This document shows, piece after piece, positions 1 to 7,161 of a stretch of DNA of 19,313 nucleotides. The first letter of the stretch is position 1. Each line of letters opens with the position of its first letter. The translations under genes were made by a program, and so were the position numbers. The DNA is from Oscillospiraceae bacterium (GTDB lineage: Bacteria; Bacillota_A; Clostridia; Oscillospirales; Oscillospiraceae). The notes under the pieces were generated by a model. The model saw only the letters and a program-made list of their open reading frames with translations. It did not search any database and was not told the origin of the DNA. The stretch covers positions 1-19,313 of the forward strand of contig JAFQLA010000261.1 of assembly GCA_017396725.1 (NCBI GenBank), read 5' to 3'.

Positions 1-2
1 CC

Positions 3-539
3 CACATCTGGCTCATCTGGCAGTTTTCCAAAGCCGTGCGGGATAGCTGGTCACCCACGGTGCGCCCGCCCCGTCTGGGGGGCAACGCCCGCATGGGCGT
101 CTTTGCCACCCGTTCGCCCTTCCGCCCCAATCCCATCGGCCTTTCCTGCGTGAAGCTGGAGCGGGTGGAGGAGGATAGCGCGGAGGGCCCTTGCCTCCAT
201 GTTTCCGGCGTGGATCTTATGGACGGCACCCCCATTTACGATATCAAGCCCTACATCCCCTATGCCGACTGCAAGGTGGAAGCCACCGCGGGCTTTACCG
301 GTGGGCTGGATGAGCGGCTTTTGGAAGTGGAGTGCGAGGAGCGCCTCCTTGTCGCCTTCCCCGCAGAGCGGAAAGAGGCGCTTTTGGAGACTCTTTCCCA
401 CGATCCCCGCCCCTCCTATCAGGATGACCCTCAGCGTGTTTACGGCATGGCCTTTGCCGGCTTTGATGTGCGCTTCACCGTGGCGGAGGGGACCCTCACC
501 GTCAGGGAAATCCTGCCGTTGCAAGAGAGCGGGAAATAA
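3..539 (+). CDS. trmO: tRNA (adenine(37)-N6)-methyltransferase TrmO, 5'-truncated
   Basis: The reading frame is open from the left edge, so the N-terminus is outside the window; the visible part starts HIWLIWQFSKAVRDSW. TrmO (TsaA/VirR-type beta-barrel fold) uses SAM to N6-methylate the t6A37 base of tRNAs that read ACY codons. Family signatures are clear: TVRPPRLGGNARMGVFATRS, then FRPNPIGLS, then DLMDGTPIYDIKPYIPYAD, and the C-terminal DPRPSYQDDPQRVYG block. A methionine at position 36 is internal, because conserved sequence continues upstream of it. The gene ends in TAA at 537-539. No terminator follows; instead the last codons contain the promoter of the next gene. Identification is confident; only the start is missing. 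Confidence 0.95.
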   Translation, partial: HIWLIWQFSKAVRDSWSPTVRPPRLGGNARMGVFATRSPFRPNPIGLSCVKLERVEEDSAEGPCLHVSGVDLMDGTPIYDIKPYIPYADCKVEATAGFTGGLDERLLEVECEERLLVAFPAERKEALLETLSHDPRPSYQDDPQRVYGMAFAGFDVRFTVAEGTLTVREILPLQESGK

Positions 540-547
540 AGTATAAT
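519..547 (+). promoter_or_regulatory. Sigma-A promoter for the dCMP deaminase operon
   Basis: The -35 box is TTGCAA at 519-524 and the -10 box is a perfect TATAAT at 542-547, with an exact 17-bp spacer. The -35 box lies inside the 3' end of trmO and the -10 just past its stop. Transcription would start near 554, giving a leader of about 30 nt before the ATG at 586. This suggests the downstream pair is transcribed independently of trmO. Confidence 0.7.
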
Positions 548-585
548 TAAAAAGTTAAGCTCCAATCTACCGCAGGAGGTTTTTT

Positions 586-1098
586 ATGAGCCGAATCAGT
601 AAAGAAAACTACTATCTCGACATCGCCGAAACCGTGCTGGAGCGCGCCACCTGCCTGCGCCGTGTGTACGGCGCCATCATCGTCAAAAACGATGAGATCA
701 TCTCCACCGGTTATAACGGCGCGCCCCGCGGCCGTCAGAACTGCTCCGACCTTGGCTTTTGCTATCGTGAAGCCATGAAGGTGCCCCGCGGTGAGCGCTA
801 TGAGCTCTGCCGCAGCGTCCATGCCGAGGCAAACGCCATTATCTCCGCCTCCCGCCGTGACATGGTAGGCGGCACCATCTACCTTGTGGGCCGTGACGCG
901 CAGACCAAAGAACTGCTGCACGATGCCACTTCCTGCTCCATGTGCCGCCGCCAGATCATCAACGCCGGTTTGGAAAAGGTGGTCATCCGCCGCACCCCTA
1001 CCGAATTTGAAGTGGTCCCCGTAGAGGACTGGATCACCGAGGACAACATGGAGCTGCAGGATCTGCAGGAGACCATCCGCGCGCTGAAAAATAAGTAA
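586..1098 (+). CDS. Deoxycytidylate (dCMP) deaminase family protein, ComEB-like
   Basis: This is a 170-residue zinc-dependent cytidine/deoxycytidylate deaminase, predicted to convert dCMP to dUMP for dTTP synthesis in the cytoplasm. The catalytic site is visible as H79-A-E81 and the second metal half-site as C117-S-M-C120 (SCSMC, where many relatives have PCxxC). The N-terminal block GAIIVKNDEIISTGYNGAPRG and the following Cys-rich insert (QNCSDLGFCYRE) are typical of the dCMP subgroup, in which an extra Cys/His site can bind metal. The ATG at 586 has a strong AGGAGG six bases upstream. The next gene starts 18 bases after the stop, so the two are probably cotranscribed. A competence ComEB role is possible but nothing nearby supports it. 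The family is certain; the exact substrate is inferred. Confidence 0.92.
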   Translation: MSRISKENYYLDIAETVLERATCLRRVYGAIIVKNDEIISTGYNGAPRGRQNCSDLGFCYREAMKVPRGERYELCRSVHAEANAIISASRRDMVGGTIYLVGRDAQTKELLHDATSCSMCRRQIINAGLEKVVIRRTPTEFEVVPVEDWITEDNMELQDLQETIRALKNK

Positions 1099-1116
1099 GC
1101 AAAGGAGGCGAAGGCC

Positions 1117-3405
1117 TTGAAAACGGGACTTGTCACTTTTTTCCATATCCATCATTACGGCGCCCATCTTCAGGCCTGTGCCACCGCTAAAAAGGTGAAG
1201 GATCTGGGCAGCGAATGCGAGATCGTAAATTATTATGTAAACCAGGATAATGCCCTTTTCCGCAAGGGGAAGAGCCCCCGCGCTTTGGCGGCCAATGCCC
1301 ATACCGCGCTGCACAAGGCGGCGCTTCAGCGCCGTTATGACCGCTTCGAGGCCTTTGCCGCGGAGCATCTGCCCATTGGGGAGAAGTTCTATCCCGACCG
1401 CGCCGCCCTTTACGGCGAAAGACCGGAATACGATGTGATCCTCTCTGGAAGCGACCAGATCTGGAACCCCACCATTTTCCCCGATAAGCACTTTGACCCG
1501 GTGTATTTCGGCACCTTTTCCGCTGCCCGCCGCATTGCTTATGCCCCCAGCTTTGCCGTAAAGGAGCTGCCCGCGGGCATGGAAACGGAGCTGGAGGGGT
1601 ATCTCAAGGAGTATTCCCACATCTCCACCCGGGAAAAGCAGGGGGCGAAGATCGTGCGCGCCGTCACGGGGCGGGAGGTTCCCACCGTGCTGGATCCCAC
1701 GCTGCTTTTGACGAGAGAAGAGTGGAGCGCCATCGCCCAAAAGCCTGCCCTTGCCGGCGGCTATATCCTTGCCTACTGCATCAATAAGCCCGGCGCCCTT
1801 GCGCCGTATATCGAGCGCCTTGCCGCTGAAACGGGACTTCCCGTGGTGCAGCTTTGCGGCATCCGCGGCAAAGTCCATCCCAAGGCCAGACAGGTAATGG
1901 ACGCGGGCCCCGCGGAGTTTTTGGGCTGGTTTGAAAACGCCAGCTATGTCTGCACCAATTCCTTCCACGGCACGGTGTTTTCCACCGTGTTCCAAAAGCC
2001 ATTTTTCACCACCGTGGCGCCTCAGGAAATGGGTGATCCCACCGTGAGCCGCACGGGCAATATCCTTGCCGCGCTGGGCCTTACCTGCCGCATCATCGGC
2101 CGTGCCGATACGGCGGAGCTCCTCAGCTCCATTGACTATGCCGCCATGGAAGAGCGGCTGGCCGCTCTGCGGGAGCGCTCGGTGCGCTATCTTCGCTGCG
2201 CCCTTGAAAATGTGCCCTTTACCGAAGAGGCGGCGCAGAGCGAAAAGGCGATGCTGGCCCCTTGCGAAAAATGCACCGGCTGCGCCGCCTGCGCCAATAT
2301 CTGCGCTGTGGGCGCCATCACCATGGTGCGGGATAAGGAAGGCTTCCTCGTTCCCAGGGTGGATAAGGAAAAATGCGTCGGCTGCGGCCGCTGCACCGCG
2401 GTGTGCCCCGCCCTTTGTGAGGCGGAGGAGAGCCACCGCGTCCCTGCGGTTTTCGCCGCGTGGAATAAGGACGATACCGTCCGCCGTGACTCCACCTCCG
2501 GCGGCGTCTTTTCCCTGATCGCTGATTTTGTTATTGAATCCGGCGGCGTGGTGTTCGGCGCGGCCATGGATTCCCGCATGCATGTAAAGCATGTGGCCTG
2601 CTGGGATAAAAAAGAACTTTGGCGGCTTCGGGGCGCCAAGTATGTCCAAAGCGAGATCGGCGGCGCTTATCGGGAAGTGCAAAAGGCCCTGAAGAGCCGC
2701 CCTGTGCTCTTTGTGGGCACCCCCTGCCAGGTGGACGGGCTCTACCGTTTCCTGGGTGAGCGGCCGGAAAACCTCATCACCTGCGACCTTGTGTGCCACG
2801 GCGTGCCCTCTCCCGGCGTGTGGGAGGATATGGCGGCGCTGCTGCAGCGCAAGCGGGGCCGCGCGCTGCACATGGTGCGCTTCCGCAATAAGGTGACGGG
2901 GTGGAAAAACTCCCACCTGACCCTCCTCTATGAAGACGGCACGGCAGATTCCGCGCCTTTGATGCAGACGGAATACGGCCGCGCCTTTGGTAAAGCTATG
3001 TTTTTGCGCCAGAGCTGCCACACCTGCCGCTATGCGAATCTCAACCGCCCCGCGGACTTTACGCTGGGCGATTTCTGGGGCATGGCGGAAGAGGATATGC
3101 CCAAAGAGCAGCGAAAGGGCGTTTCGCTGCTGCTGGTGAATACAGAAAAGGGCAGCCACCTTTTCGGTCAGCTGCCCATTGCGAAAGAACGGCGCACAGT
3201 GGAAGAGGCTGTAGCGGGCAATCCCCGGCTGCACTCGCCCCTGCCCCTTGGCGCGGAACGCTCCGCCTTCTTTGCCGCCTATGCGCTCCTCCCCTTTGAA
3301 GAGGTGCGAAAGCGCTTTTTGCGTCTGCCGCCCATCCATTACCGCGTGGCAGCCAAGGTGCTCACCCCGCAGATGAAGGAGAAGATCCGCAAGATCCTCA
3401 AGTGA
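1117..3405 (+). CDS. Fusion: polysaccharide pyruvyl transferase domain + 2x[4Fe-4S] + FrhB-type domain
   Basis: The 762-residue protein has three parts. Residues 1 to about 370 form a polysaccharide pyruvyl transferase (CsaB/WcaK) domain: YGAHLQA near the N-terminus, LSGSDQIWNP from residue 109, VLDPTLLL, and TNSFHGTVFS from residue 280. Residues about 382-435 hold two ferredoxin motifs, CTGCAACANIC and CVGCGRCTAVCP. The remainder is a coenzyme F420 hydrogenase/dehydrogenase beta-subunit (FrhB) region, with RRDSTSGGVFS, RGAKYVQSE, VGTPCQVDGL, LVCHGVPSP and a C-terminal CHTCRYANLNRPADFTLGDFWG block. The start is TTG at 1117, with AAAGGAGG eight bases upstream. The domain pair is known from cell-surface polysaccharide loci, but the reaction of the FrhB part is not established and Clostridia generally lack F420. 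No glycosyltransferases flank it here. Domain calls are firm; the function is inferred. Confidence 0.9.
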   Translation: MKTGLVTFFHIHHYGAHLQACATAKKVKDLGSECEIVNYYVNQDNALFRKGKSPRALAANAHTALHKAALQRRYDRFEAFAAEHLPIGEKFYPDRAALYGERPEYDVILSGSDQIWNPTIFPDKHFDPVYFGTFSAARRIAYAPSFAVKELPAGMETELEGYLKEYSHISTREKQGAKIVRAVTGREVPTVLDPTLLLTREEWSAIAQKPALAGGYILAYCINKPGALAPYIERLAAETGLPVVQLCGIRGKVHPKARQVMDAGPAEFLGWFENASYVCTNSFHGTVFSTVFQKPFFTTVAPQEMGDPTVSRTGNILAALGLTCRIIGRADTAELLSSIDYAAMEERLAALRERSVRYLRCALENVPFTEEAAQSEKAMLAPCEKCTGCAACANICAVGAITMVRDKEGFLVPRVDKEKCVGCGRCTAVCPALCEAEESHRVPAVFAAWNKDDTVRRDSTSGGVFSLIADFVIESGGVVFGAAMDSRMHVKHVACWDKKELWRLRGAKYVQSEIGGAYREVQKALKSRPVLFVGTPCQVDGLYRFLGERPENLITCDLVCHGVPSPGVWEDMAALLQRKRGRALHMVRFRNKVTGWKNSHLTLLYEDGTADSAPLMQTEYGRAFGKAMFLRQSCHTCRYANLNRPADFTLGDFWGMAEEDMPKEQRKGVSLLLVNTEKGSHLFGQLPIAKERRTVEEAVAGNPRLHSPLPLGAERSAFFAAYALLPFEEVRKRFLRLPPIHYRVAAKVLTPQMKEKIRKILK

Positions 3406-4191
3406 TCACCGCTTGACGGCCATAATATACCGAACCCCATCCGGCGCGGAGAGTCTTCGCGCCGGATCTTTTTCGCTTTCGGCGGCGAAGAACTGGTGCT
3501 GCATGGCGGTTTGATCCAAATGCTCGTAGGTCATAAAACCGCAGCGGTCAAAAAGCGCCTCCACAGCTTCGGGAGCAAAGGCGGAATAATCCATCACGAT
3601 GCAGCTGCCAAGGGCCATGATGGGGGAGAGGGACGCGATGAGCGCTTCCAGGTCCTTGATGGAAAGGGAATCCGCCTGATCCAGCAACGAGCAGAAGGTG
3701 AGCTTCGCGGGGTCAAAATGCTCGCTGGCCGCCAAGGCTGCGGCGGAATCCGGCAGCTCCGCGCCCACGGTATAGATAAACTTGCGCAGGCTCTCACCGC
3801 ACTCGGTGAAGCGCTCCGCGCGCTCTGAGAGCATTTGGGGGGTATCCACCAAAAAGGTCTCCATGGTGCGGCGCCAGTTGCCGTCCCGATGGGGGGCAAA
3901 GTCAAAGCCCGCGCCCAGGATCACATACTGCTTGGCGCCCAGAACTACCGCGGTCTGCAGGCAGCGCTCGCAAAAGGCGATGCGGGATAAAACCGCGGAG
4001 GAGAGCTTGTTCACCGCCGCTTCAAAGCGCTCGTCCTCATCCTCGATACCCTCTACGAGAAGCGCGGCATTTTGCATAAGGCTCCCTGCCAGCCATGCCT
4101 GCTCGCCGGGGAAGAGAAGCTTTTCGGCAAGGGGCGAGCCCTGCTGGGCAAGGAGAAAAAGATGCATCAGTTCACGGATACTGTTGGTCAT
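3406..4191 (-). CDS. Class I SAM-dependent methyltransferase, leucine carboxyl methyltransferase (LCM)-like
   Basis: The roughly 261-residue protein resembles the LCM/TIGR00027 group of SAM methyltransferases. The AdoMet-binding glycine motif is QYVILGAGFDFAPHR, followed by the acidic strand LVDTPQMLSERAERF, which is the usual position of the LCM 'D-x-P' segment. The C-terminal part (SCIVMDYSAFAPEAVEALFDRCGF) looks like the later beta-strands of a Rossmann methyltransferase. I chose ATG 4191, because GAGG at 4204-4201 is correctly spaced for it. An in-frame TTG at 4197 almost touches that site and is unlikely. The gene is monocistronic and diverges from the radical SAM operon. Its substrate cannot be told from sequence; an O-methyltransferase of a small molecule or carboxylate is the family expectation. 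Confidence 0.8.
   Translation of the reverse strand: MTNSIRELMHLFLLAQQGSPLAEKLLFPGEQAWLAGSLMQNAALLVEGIEDEDERFEAAVNKLSSAVLSRIAFCERCLQTAVVLGAKQYVILGAGFDFAPHRDGNWRRTMETFLVDTPQMLSERAERFTECGESLRKFIYTVGAELPDSAAALAASEHFDPAKLTFCSLLDQADSLSIKDLEALIASLSPIMALGSCIVMDYSAFAPEAVEALFDRCGFMTYEHLDQTAMQHQFFAAESEKDPARRLSAPDGVRYIMAVKR
3439..3473 (+). terminator. Intrinsic terminator for the 586-3405 operon, embedded in the antisense methyltransferase gene
   Basis: The arms CCGGCGCG (3441-3448) and CGCGCCGG (3458-3465) pair perfectly. The stem extends outward by AT/AT and inward by G-T, A-T and G-C to a three-base loop. A CTTTTT tract follows at 3468-3473. Its orientation fits plus-strand transcripts that pass the stop at 3405. 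It lies wholly within the last codons of the convergent methyltransferase gene. There is no other place for a terminator because the two genes abut. Confidence 0.6.
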
Positions 4192-4243
4192 AGTCAATCA
4201 CCTCATTATTTTGAATACACCAAAGCGGAGAAAAGTGCAAGAC

Positions 4244-4272
4244 TTGAATTTTGTGGCGTTTTGTGGTAATGT
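4244..4272 (+). promoter_or_regulatory. Possible promoter with tandem TTTTGTGG repeats, upstream of the radical SAM operon
   Basis: TTGAAT (4244-4249) and TAATGT (4267-4272) are 17 bp apart, with a TG dinucleotide in the extended -10 position. The -10 match is weak. The 8-bp word TTTTGTGG occurs twice (4249-4256 and 4259-4266) with a 10-bp period, filling the spacer. This places two identical sites on one face of the helix, as expected for a regulator. No motif-specific regulator can be named. Confidence 0.35.
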
Positions 4273-4280
4273 AACGGCGG

Positions 4281-4310
4281 AAAGGTTCTGCAAAAGCAGA
4301 GCCTTTTGCA
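4281..4310 (+). promoter_or_regulatory. Mutually exclusive hairpins in the leader of the radical SAM operon
   Basis: Hairpin A pairs AAAGGTTCTGC (4281-4291) with GCAGAGCCTTT (4296-4306) across an AAAA loop, with one G-T pair and a short T tail. Hairpin B pairs TGCAAAAG (4289-4296) with CTTTTGCA (4303-4310), a perfect 8-bp stem with a 6-base loop. They share bases and cannot form together. They lie 27 bases upstream of the ATG at 4337. A weak terminator or attenuator is possible. Confidence 0.4.
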
Positions 4311-4336
4311 ATAAAATGGTGAAAAGGGGTGGAAGG

Positions 4337-5176
4337 ATGCTCAAAAAGGTGTATATCGAAATTACCAACTGCTGCAACCTTGCCTGCGTATTCTGCCCCG
4401 GTACAAAGCGGGAAAAGCACTTCATGACGGCGGAGGAATTCGCCGCGGTGCTGCGCCACATTCAGGGGCAGACACAGTATGTCTACTTCCATGTTATGGG
4501 CGAGCCGCTGCTCCACCCTGACCTTGGCGTGTTCCTTGCCATGGCGGCTGAGGCGGGCTTCAAGGTCTGCATCACCACCAACGGCACCCTTTTGGATCGG
4601 TGCGCCGAAACGCTGCTCGCCGCGCCCGCGCTCCACAAAATCAGCATCTCCCTCCATTCGCTGGAGGGTAACGGCTCCAAAGAGCCTTTGATGGAATATC
4701 TGGAGAGCTGCTGGCGCTTTTGTCAGCGGGCGGCGGAAAAGGGCGTCATCTGCGCCCTGCGCCTTTGGAACGAGGGCGGCGCCAACGAAGAAAATGAACG
4801 GATCGAAGCCTTCCTCCATGAAAAGACCCATGGGGCGGAATGGAGCGAGCTTCGCTTTGGCAGCCGCAAGCTGGGAGAACGACTGTATCTCGAAAATGCC
4901 GCCCGCTTCGAGTGGCCCGACCTTGCGGCCGACGAGGTGGAGACCCAGTTTTGCTATGCCCTGCGGGATCAGGCGGGCATTTTATCTGACGGCACCGTGA
5001 TCCCCTGCTGCCTTGACCACGAAGGGGACATCCCCCTTGGTAATATTTTCCAAAAGCCTTTGGCGGAGATCTTGGCGTCTCCACGGGCCAAAGCGCTTTA
5101 CGACGGGTTTTCCGCCCGCCGCCCCACAGAGGAGCTTTGCCGCCGCTGCGGCTATGCCTCCCGCTTCAATAAGTGA
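4337..5176 (+). CDS. Radical SAM protein with SPASM-type C-terminal Fe-S domain
   Basis: The 279-residue protein opens with the radical SAM cluster motif C13-NLA-C17-VF-C20, preceded by YIEITNC as in MoaA/PqqE/SPASM proteins. A GEPLLHPDL segment (strand 2 'GGEP' equivalent, here MGEP) follows. The C-terminal part has a SPASM-like arrangement: FCYALRD, then GTVIPCCLDHEGDIPLGNI, then LCRRCGY, so it should bind an auxiliary [4Fe-4S] cluster. ATG 4337 was chosen because the protein begins MLKKVYIEIT and is preceded by a G-rich GGGGTGG ribosome site; an upstream ATG at 4316 has no such site. The stop is seven bases before mutY, so an operon is likely. Such enzymes often modify peptides or thioethers, but I see no precursor peptide. 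The substrate is unknown. Confidence 0.85.
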   Translation: MLKKVYIEITNCCNLACVFCPGTKREKHFMTAEEFAAVLRHIQGQTQYVYFHVMGEPLLHPDLGVFLAMAAEAGFKVCITTNGTLLDRCAETLLAAPALHKISISLHSLEGNGSKEPLMEYLESCWRFCQRAAEKGVICALRLWNEGGANEENERIEAFLHEKTHGAEWSELRFGSRKLGERLYLENAARFEWPDLAADEVETQFCYALRDQAGILSDGTVIPCCLDHEGDIPLGNIFQKPLAEILASPRAKALYDGFSARRPTEELCRRCGYASRFNK

Positions 5177-5183
5177 GAACGCT

Positions 5184-6254
5184 ATGGATGAAATGATGAA
5201 AAAAGCAAAAGACATCGCCGCGCCTCTTCTTGCGTGGTATGATGCCAATCAGCGCGACCTCCCCTGGCGCAGGGAGATCTCCGCCTATCGCACATGGGTC
5301 AGCGAGATCATGCTCCAGCAGACCCGTGTCAGCGCGGTGATCCCCTATTTTGAGCGGTTTTTGGAAGCCTTCCCCACGGTGGAGGCGTTGGCTCAGGCCG
5401 AGGAAGACCGCCTTTTAAAGCTCTGGGAGGGCCTTGGTTACTATAACCGCGCCCGCAACCTCCACCGCGCGGCAAAGATCGTGGCGGAGGAATACGGCGG
5501 CAAATTCCCGGAAGATCCGGACGCGCTCCGCGCCCTTCCCGGCGTGGGGGATTACACGGCAGGCGCCATCGCCTCCATCGCCTTTGGCAAAAAGGCGGCG
5601 GCGGTGGACGGGAATGTGCTCCGTGTCCTTGCCCGCTATCTGGATTGCCACGGTGATATCACCCAAACCAAGGTGAAGCGTCAGCTTTCCGCCGTCGCCC
5701 ACGAGGTGGTGGATGAAGCGCGCCCCGGGGACTTCAATCAGGCCATGATGGATCTTGGCGCCACGGTGTGCATCCCCAACGGCACTCCCGTGTGCGATGC
5801 CTGCCCCTTGAAGGCCAATTGCCGCGGCTTTAAGCGGGGCACTGCCGATATCCTCCCCGTCCGCAAGGAGAAAAAGGAGCGCCGCTATGAGGACCGCACC
5901 GTGCTCATGGCGCTGCAAAACGGCAAGGTGGCGGTGCGCCGCCGCCCCAAAACGGGCCTTCTTGCCGACCTTTGGGAGTTCCCCTCCATTGAGGGCACCT
6001 GGGCGGAATGGGAAATGGTCTATGCCCTTTCCAAGTGGGATCTCACGGCAACCGACTGGCTCAGCCGCCGCTATGCCCGCCATATTTTCACCCATGTGGA
6101 ATGGGAGATGACGGGGTATTTCCTGCGGGTCAAAGGCACGGGGGCGGAGGATTTCCGCTGGGTGGATAAGGAAGAATTTGAAAAGCTGGCCATTCCCTCG
6201 GCCTTTGCCTCTTACCGTGCCGAGGTGCTGCGCCTTTTGGAGGAAGAAGCATGA
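5184..6254 (+). CDS. mutY: Adenine DNA glycosylase MutY
   Basis: The 356-residue base-excision repair enzyme removes adenine mispaired with 8-oxoguanine. The N-terminal catalytic domain shows SEIMLQQTRV with the catalytic Glu41, the helix-hairpin-helix LPGVGDYTAGAIASIAFG, and the catalytic Asp142 in AAVDGNVLRVLAR. The [4Fe-4S] loop uses C196, C204, C207 and C213; the first spacing is seven residues rather than the six of E. coli MutY. The C-terminal NUDIX-like domain, which reads 8-oxoG, includes GLLADLWEFPSIEG. The ATG at 5184 follows the upstream stop by seven bases and has only a weak GTGAG-like site, so translational coupling is likely. Its last four bases (ATGA) overlap the start of the next gene. 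Confidence 0.97.
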   Translation: MDEMMKKAKDIAAPLLAWYDANQRDLPWRREISAYRTWVSEIMLQQTRVSAVIPYFERFLEAFPTVEALAQAEEDRLLKLWEGLGYYNRARNLHRAAKIVAEEYGGKFPEDPDALRALPGVGDYTAGAIASIAFGKKAAAVDGNVLRVLARYLDCHGDITQTKVKRQLSAVAHEVVDEARPGDFNQAMMDLGATVCIPNGTPVCDACPLKANCRGFKRGTADILPVRKEKKERRYEDRTVLMALQNGKVAVRRRPKTGLLADLWEFPSIEGTWAEWEMVYALSKWDLTATDWLSRRYARHIFTHVEWEMTGYFLRVKGTGAEDFRWVDKEEFEKLAIPSAFASYRAEVLRLLEEEA

Positions 6255-7123
6255 TCTGTGATCTTTGCCCCCGCCGCTGCGGCGCGGAGCGAACTGCGGC
6301 AGAGGGCCGCGGCGTGTGCCGCATGCCTGCCGCCCCCAGACTGGCCCGTGCGGGCCTTCATATGTGGGAAGAGCCCTGCATCAGCGGCACACGGGGCAGC
6401 GGCGCCATCTTCTTTTCCGGCTGCAGCCTTGGCTGCGTTTTCTGTCAGAACGGCCCTATCTCCCACGGTGGCTTCGGCAAAACCGTAACGGTTGAGCGAT
6501 TGCGGGAAATCATGGAAGAGCTCAAAGCGCAGGGCGCCCATAATATCAATCTGGTAAACCCCACCCATTTTGCCCCCTGGATAGGGGAGGCGCTGCAGGA
6601 GCCCATCGGTATCCCCGTGGTGTGGAACTGCGGCGGCTATGAGCGGGTGGAGACCCTCAGGGCCATGGAGGGAAAGGTGGATATCTACCTCCCCGACCTT
6701 AAGTATGTAGATGGCGAGCTTTCCCGCCGCTACAGCCGCGCGGAGGATTATTTCACCTATGCCGCTCCTGCCATTTTGGAGATGTTCCGCCAGACGGGGC
6801 CCTACCAACTGGATGCGGACGGTATGCTGCGCCGCGGGGTGGTGATCCGCCATCTGATGCTCCCGGGAGAGCTGGAAAATACCCGCCGCGTTATCGACTT
6901 TGTGGCGGAGCATTTCCGCGCGGGGGATGTGCTCTTTTCCCTTATGAGCCAGTATACCCCGCAGCAGGGCGCGGAGGGGAACCTTGCCCGCCGCGTGCGA
7001 AAAAGCGAGTACCGCGCCGCCATGGAGTATATGGCAAACTGCGGCATCGTGGATGGCTTTTTGCAGGAGGATTCCTCCGCGCAGAAGAAATACACCCCTG
7101 ATTTTGATTTGACCGGTATATAA
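6251..7123 (+). CDS. PflX-type radical SAM protein (COG1313, pyruvate-formate-lyase-activating enzyme-like)
   Basis: The 290-residue protein belongs to the PflX-like radical SAM group. The cluster motif is C58-SLG-C62-VF-C65 in FFSGCSLGCVFCQN. The N-terminus has a separate Cys set, C3/C6/C10 and C23 (CDLCPRRC, then GVCRMP), characteristic of COG1313 and possibly metal-binding. DIYLPDLKYVDGELSRRYS, VVIRHLMLPG and SLMSQYTPQ are family blocks. The physiological substrate of this group is not firmly known; activation of a glycyl radical enzyme is only suggested by similarity. The ATG overlaps the mutY stop as ATGA, so the gene is translationally coupled. It is the last gene of its operon, ending just before a strong terminator. 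Confidence 0.9.
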   Translation: MICDLCPRRCGAERTAAEGRGVCRMPAAPRLARAGLHMWEEPCISGTRGSGAIFFSGCSLGCVFCQNGPISHGGFGKTVTVERLREIMEELKAQGAHNINLVNPTHFAPWIGEALQEPIGIPVVWNCGGYERVETLRAMEGKVDIYLPDLKYVDGELSRRYSRAEDYFTYAAPAILEMFRQTGPYQLDADGMLRRGVVIRHLMLPGELENTRRVIDFVAEHFRAGDVLFSLMSQYTPQQGAEGNLARRVRKSEYRAAMEYMANCGIVDGFLQEDSSAQKKYTPDFDLTGI

Positions 7124-7157
7124 AAAGAACCCTGTCTCAAAGACAGGGTTCTTTTTT
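7122..7157. terminator. Bidirectional intrinsic terminator between convergent genes
   Basis: The arm AAAAAGAACCCTGTCT (7122-7137) pairs perfectly over 16 bp with AGACAGGGTTCTTTTT (7141-7156), with a CAA loop. T-runs are present on both strands. It serves the PflX-type gene on the plus strand and the SLH protein gene on the minus strand, whose stops flank it. Confidence 0.93.
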
Positions 7158-7161
7158 CGTA

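Noticed and set aside
547..3339. 930-residue open frame on the minus strand opposite the dCMP deaminase and fusion genes
   Set aside because: It is antisense to two genes with clear families and ribosome sites, has no recognisable domain and a low-complexity His/Gly/Ala composition. It arises from the strong G/C third-position bias, which removes stop codons on the opposite strand.
4269..4274. AUG-UAA start-stop element before the radical SAM gene
   Set aside because: It has no ribosome binding site and overlaps the possible -10 box, so it is probably untranslated.
3782..4336. Upstream extension of the radical SAM frame through the methyltransferase region
   Set aside because: It runs antisense to the methyltransferase, and homology to radical SAM proteins begins at the methionine at 4337.
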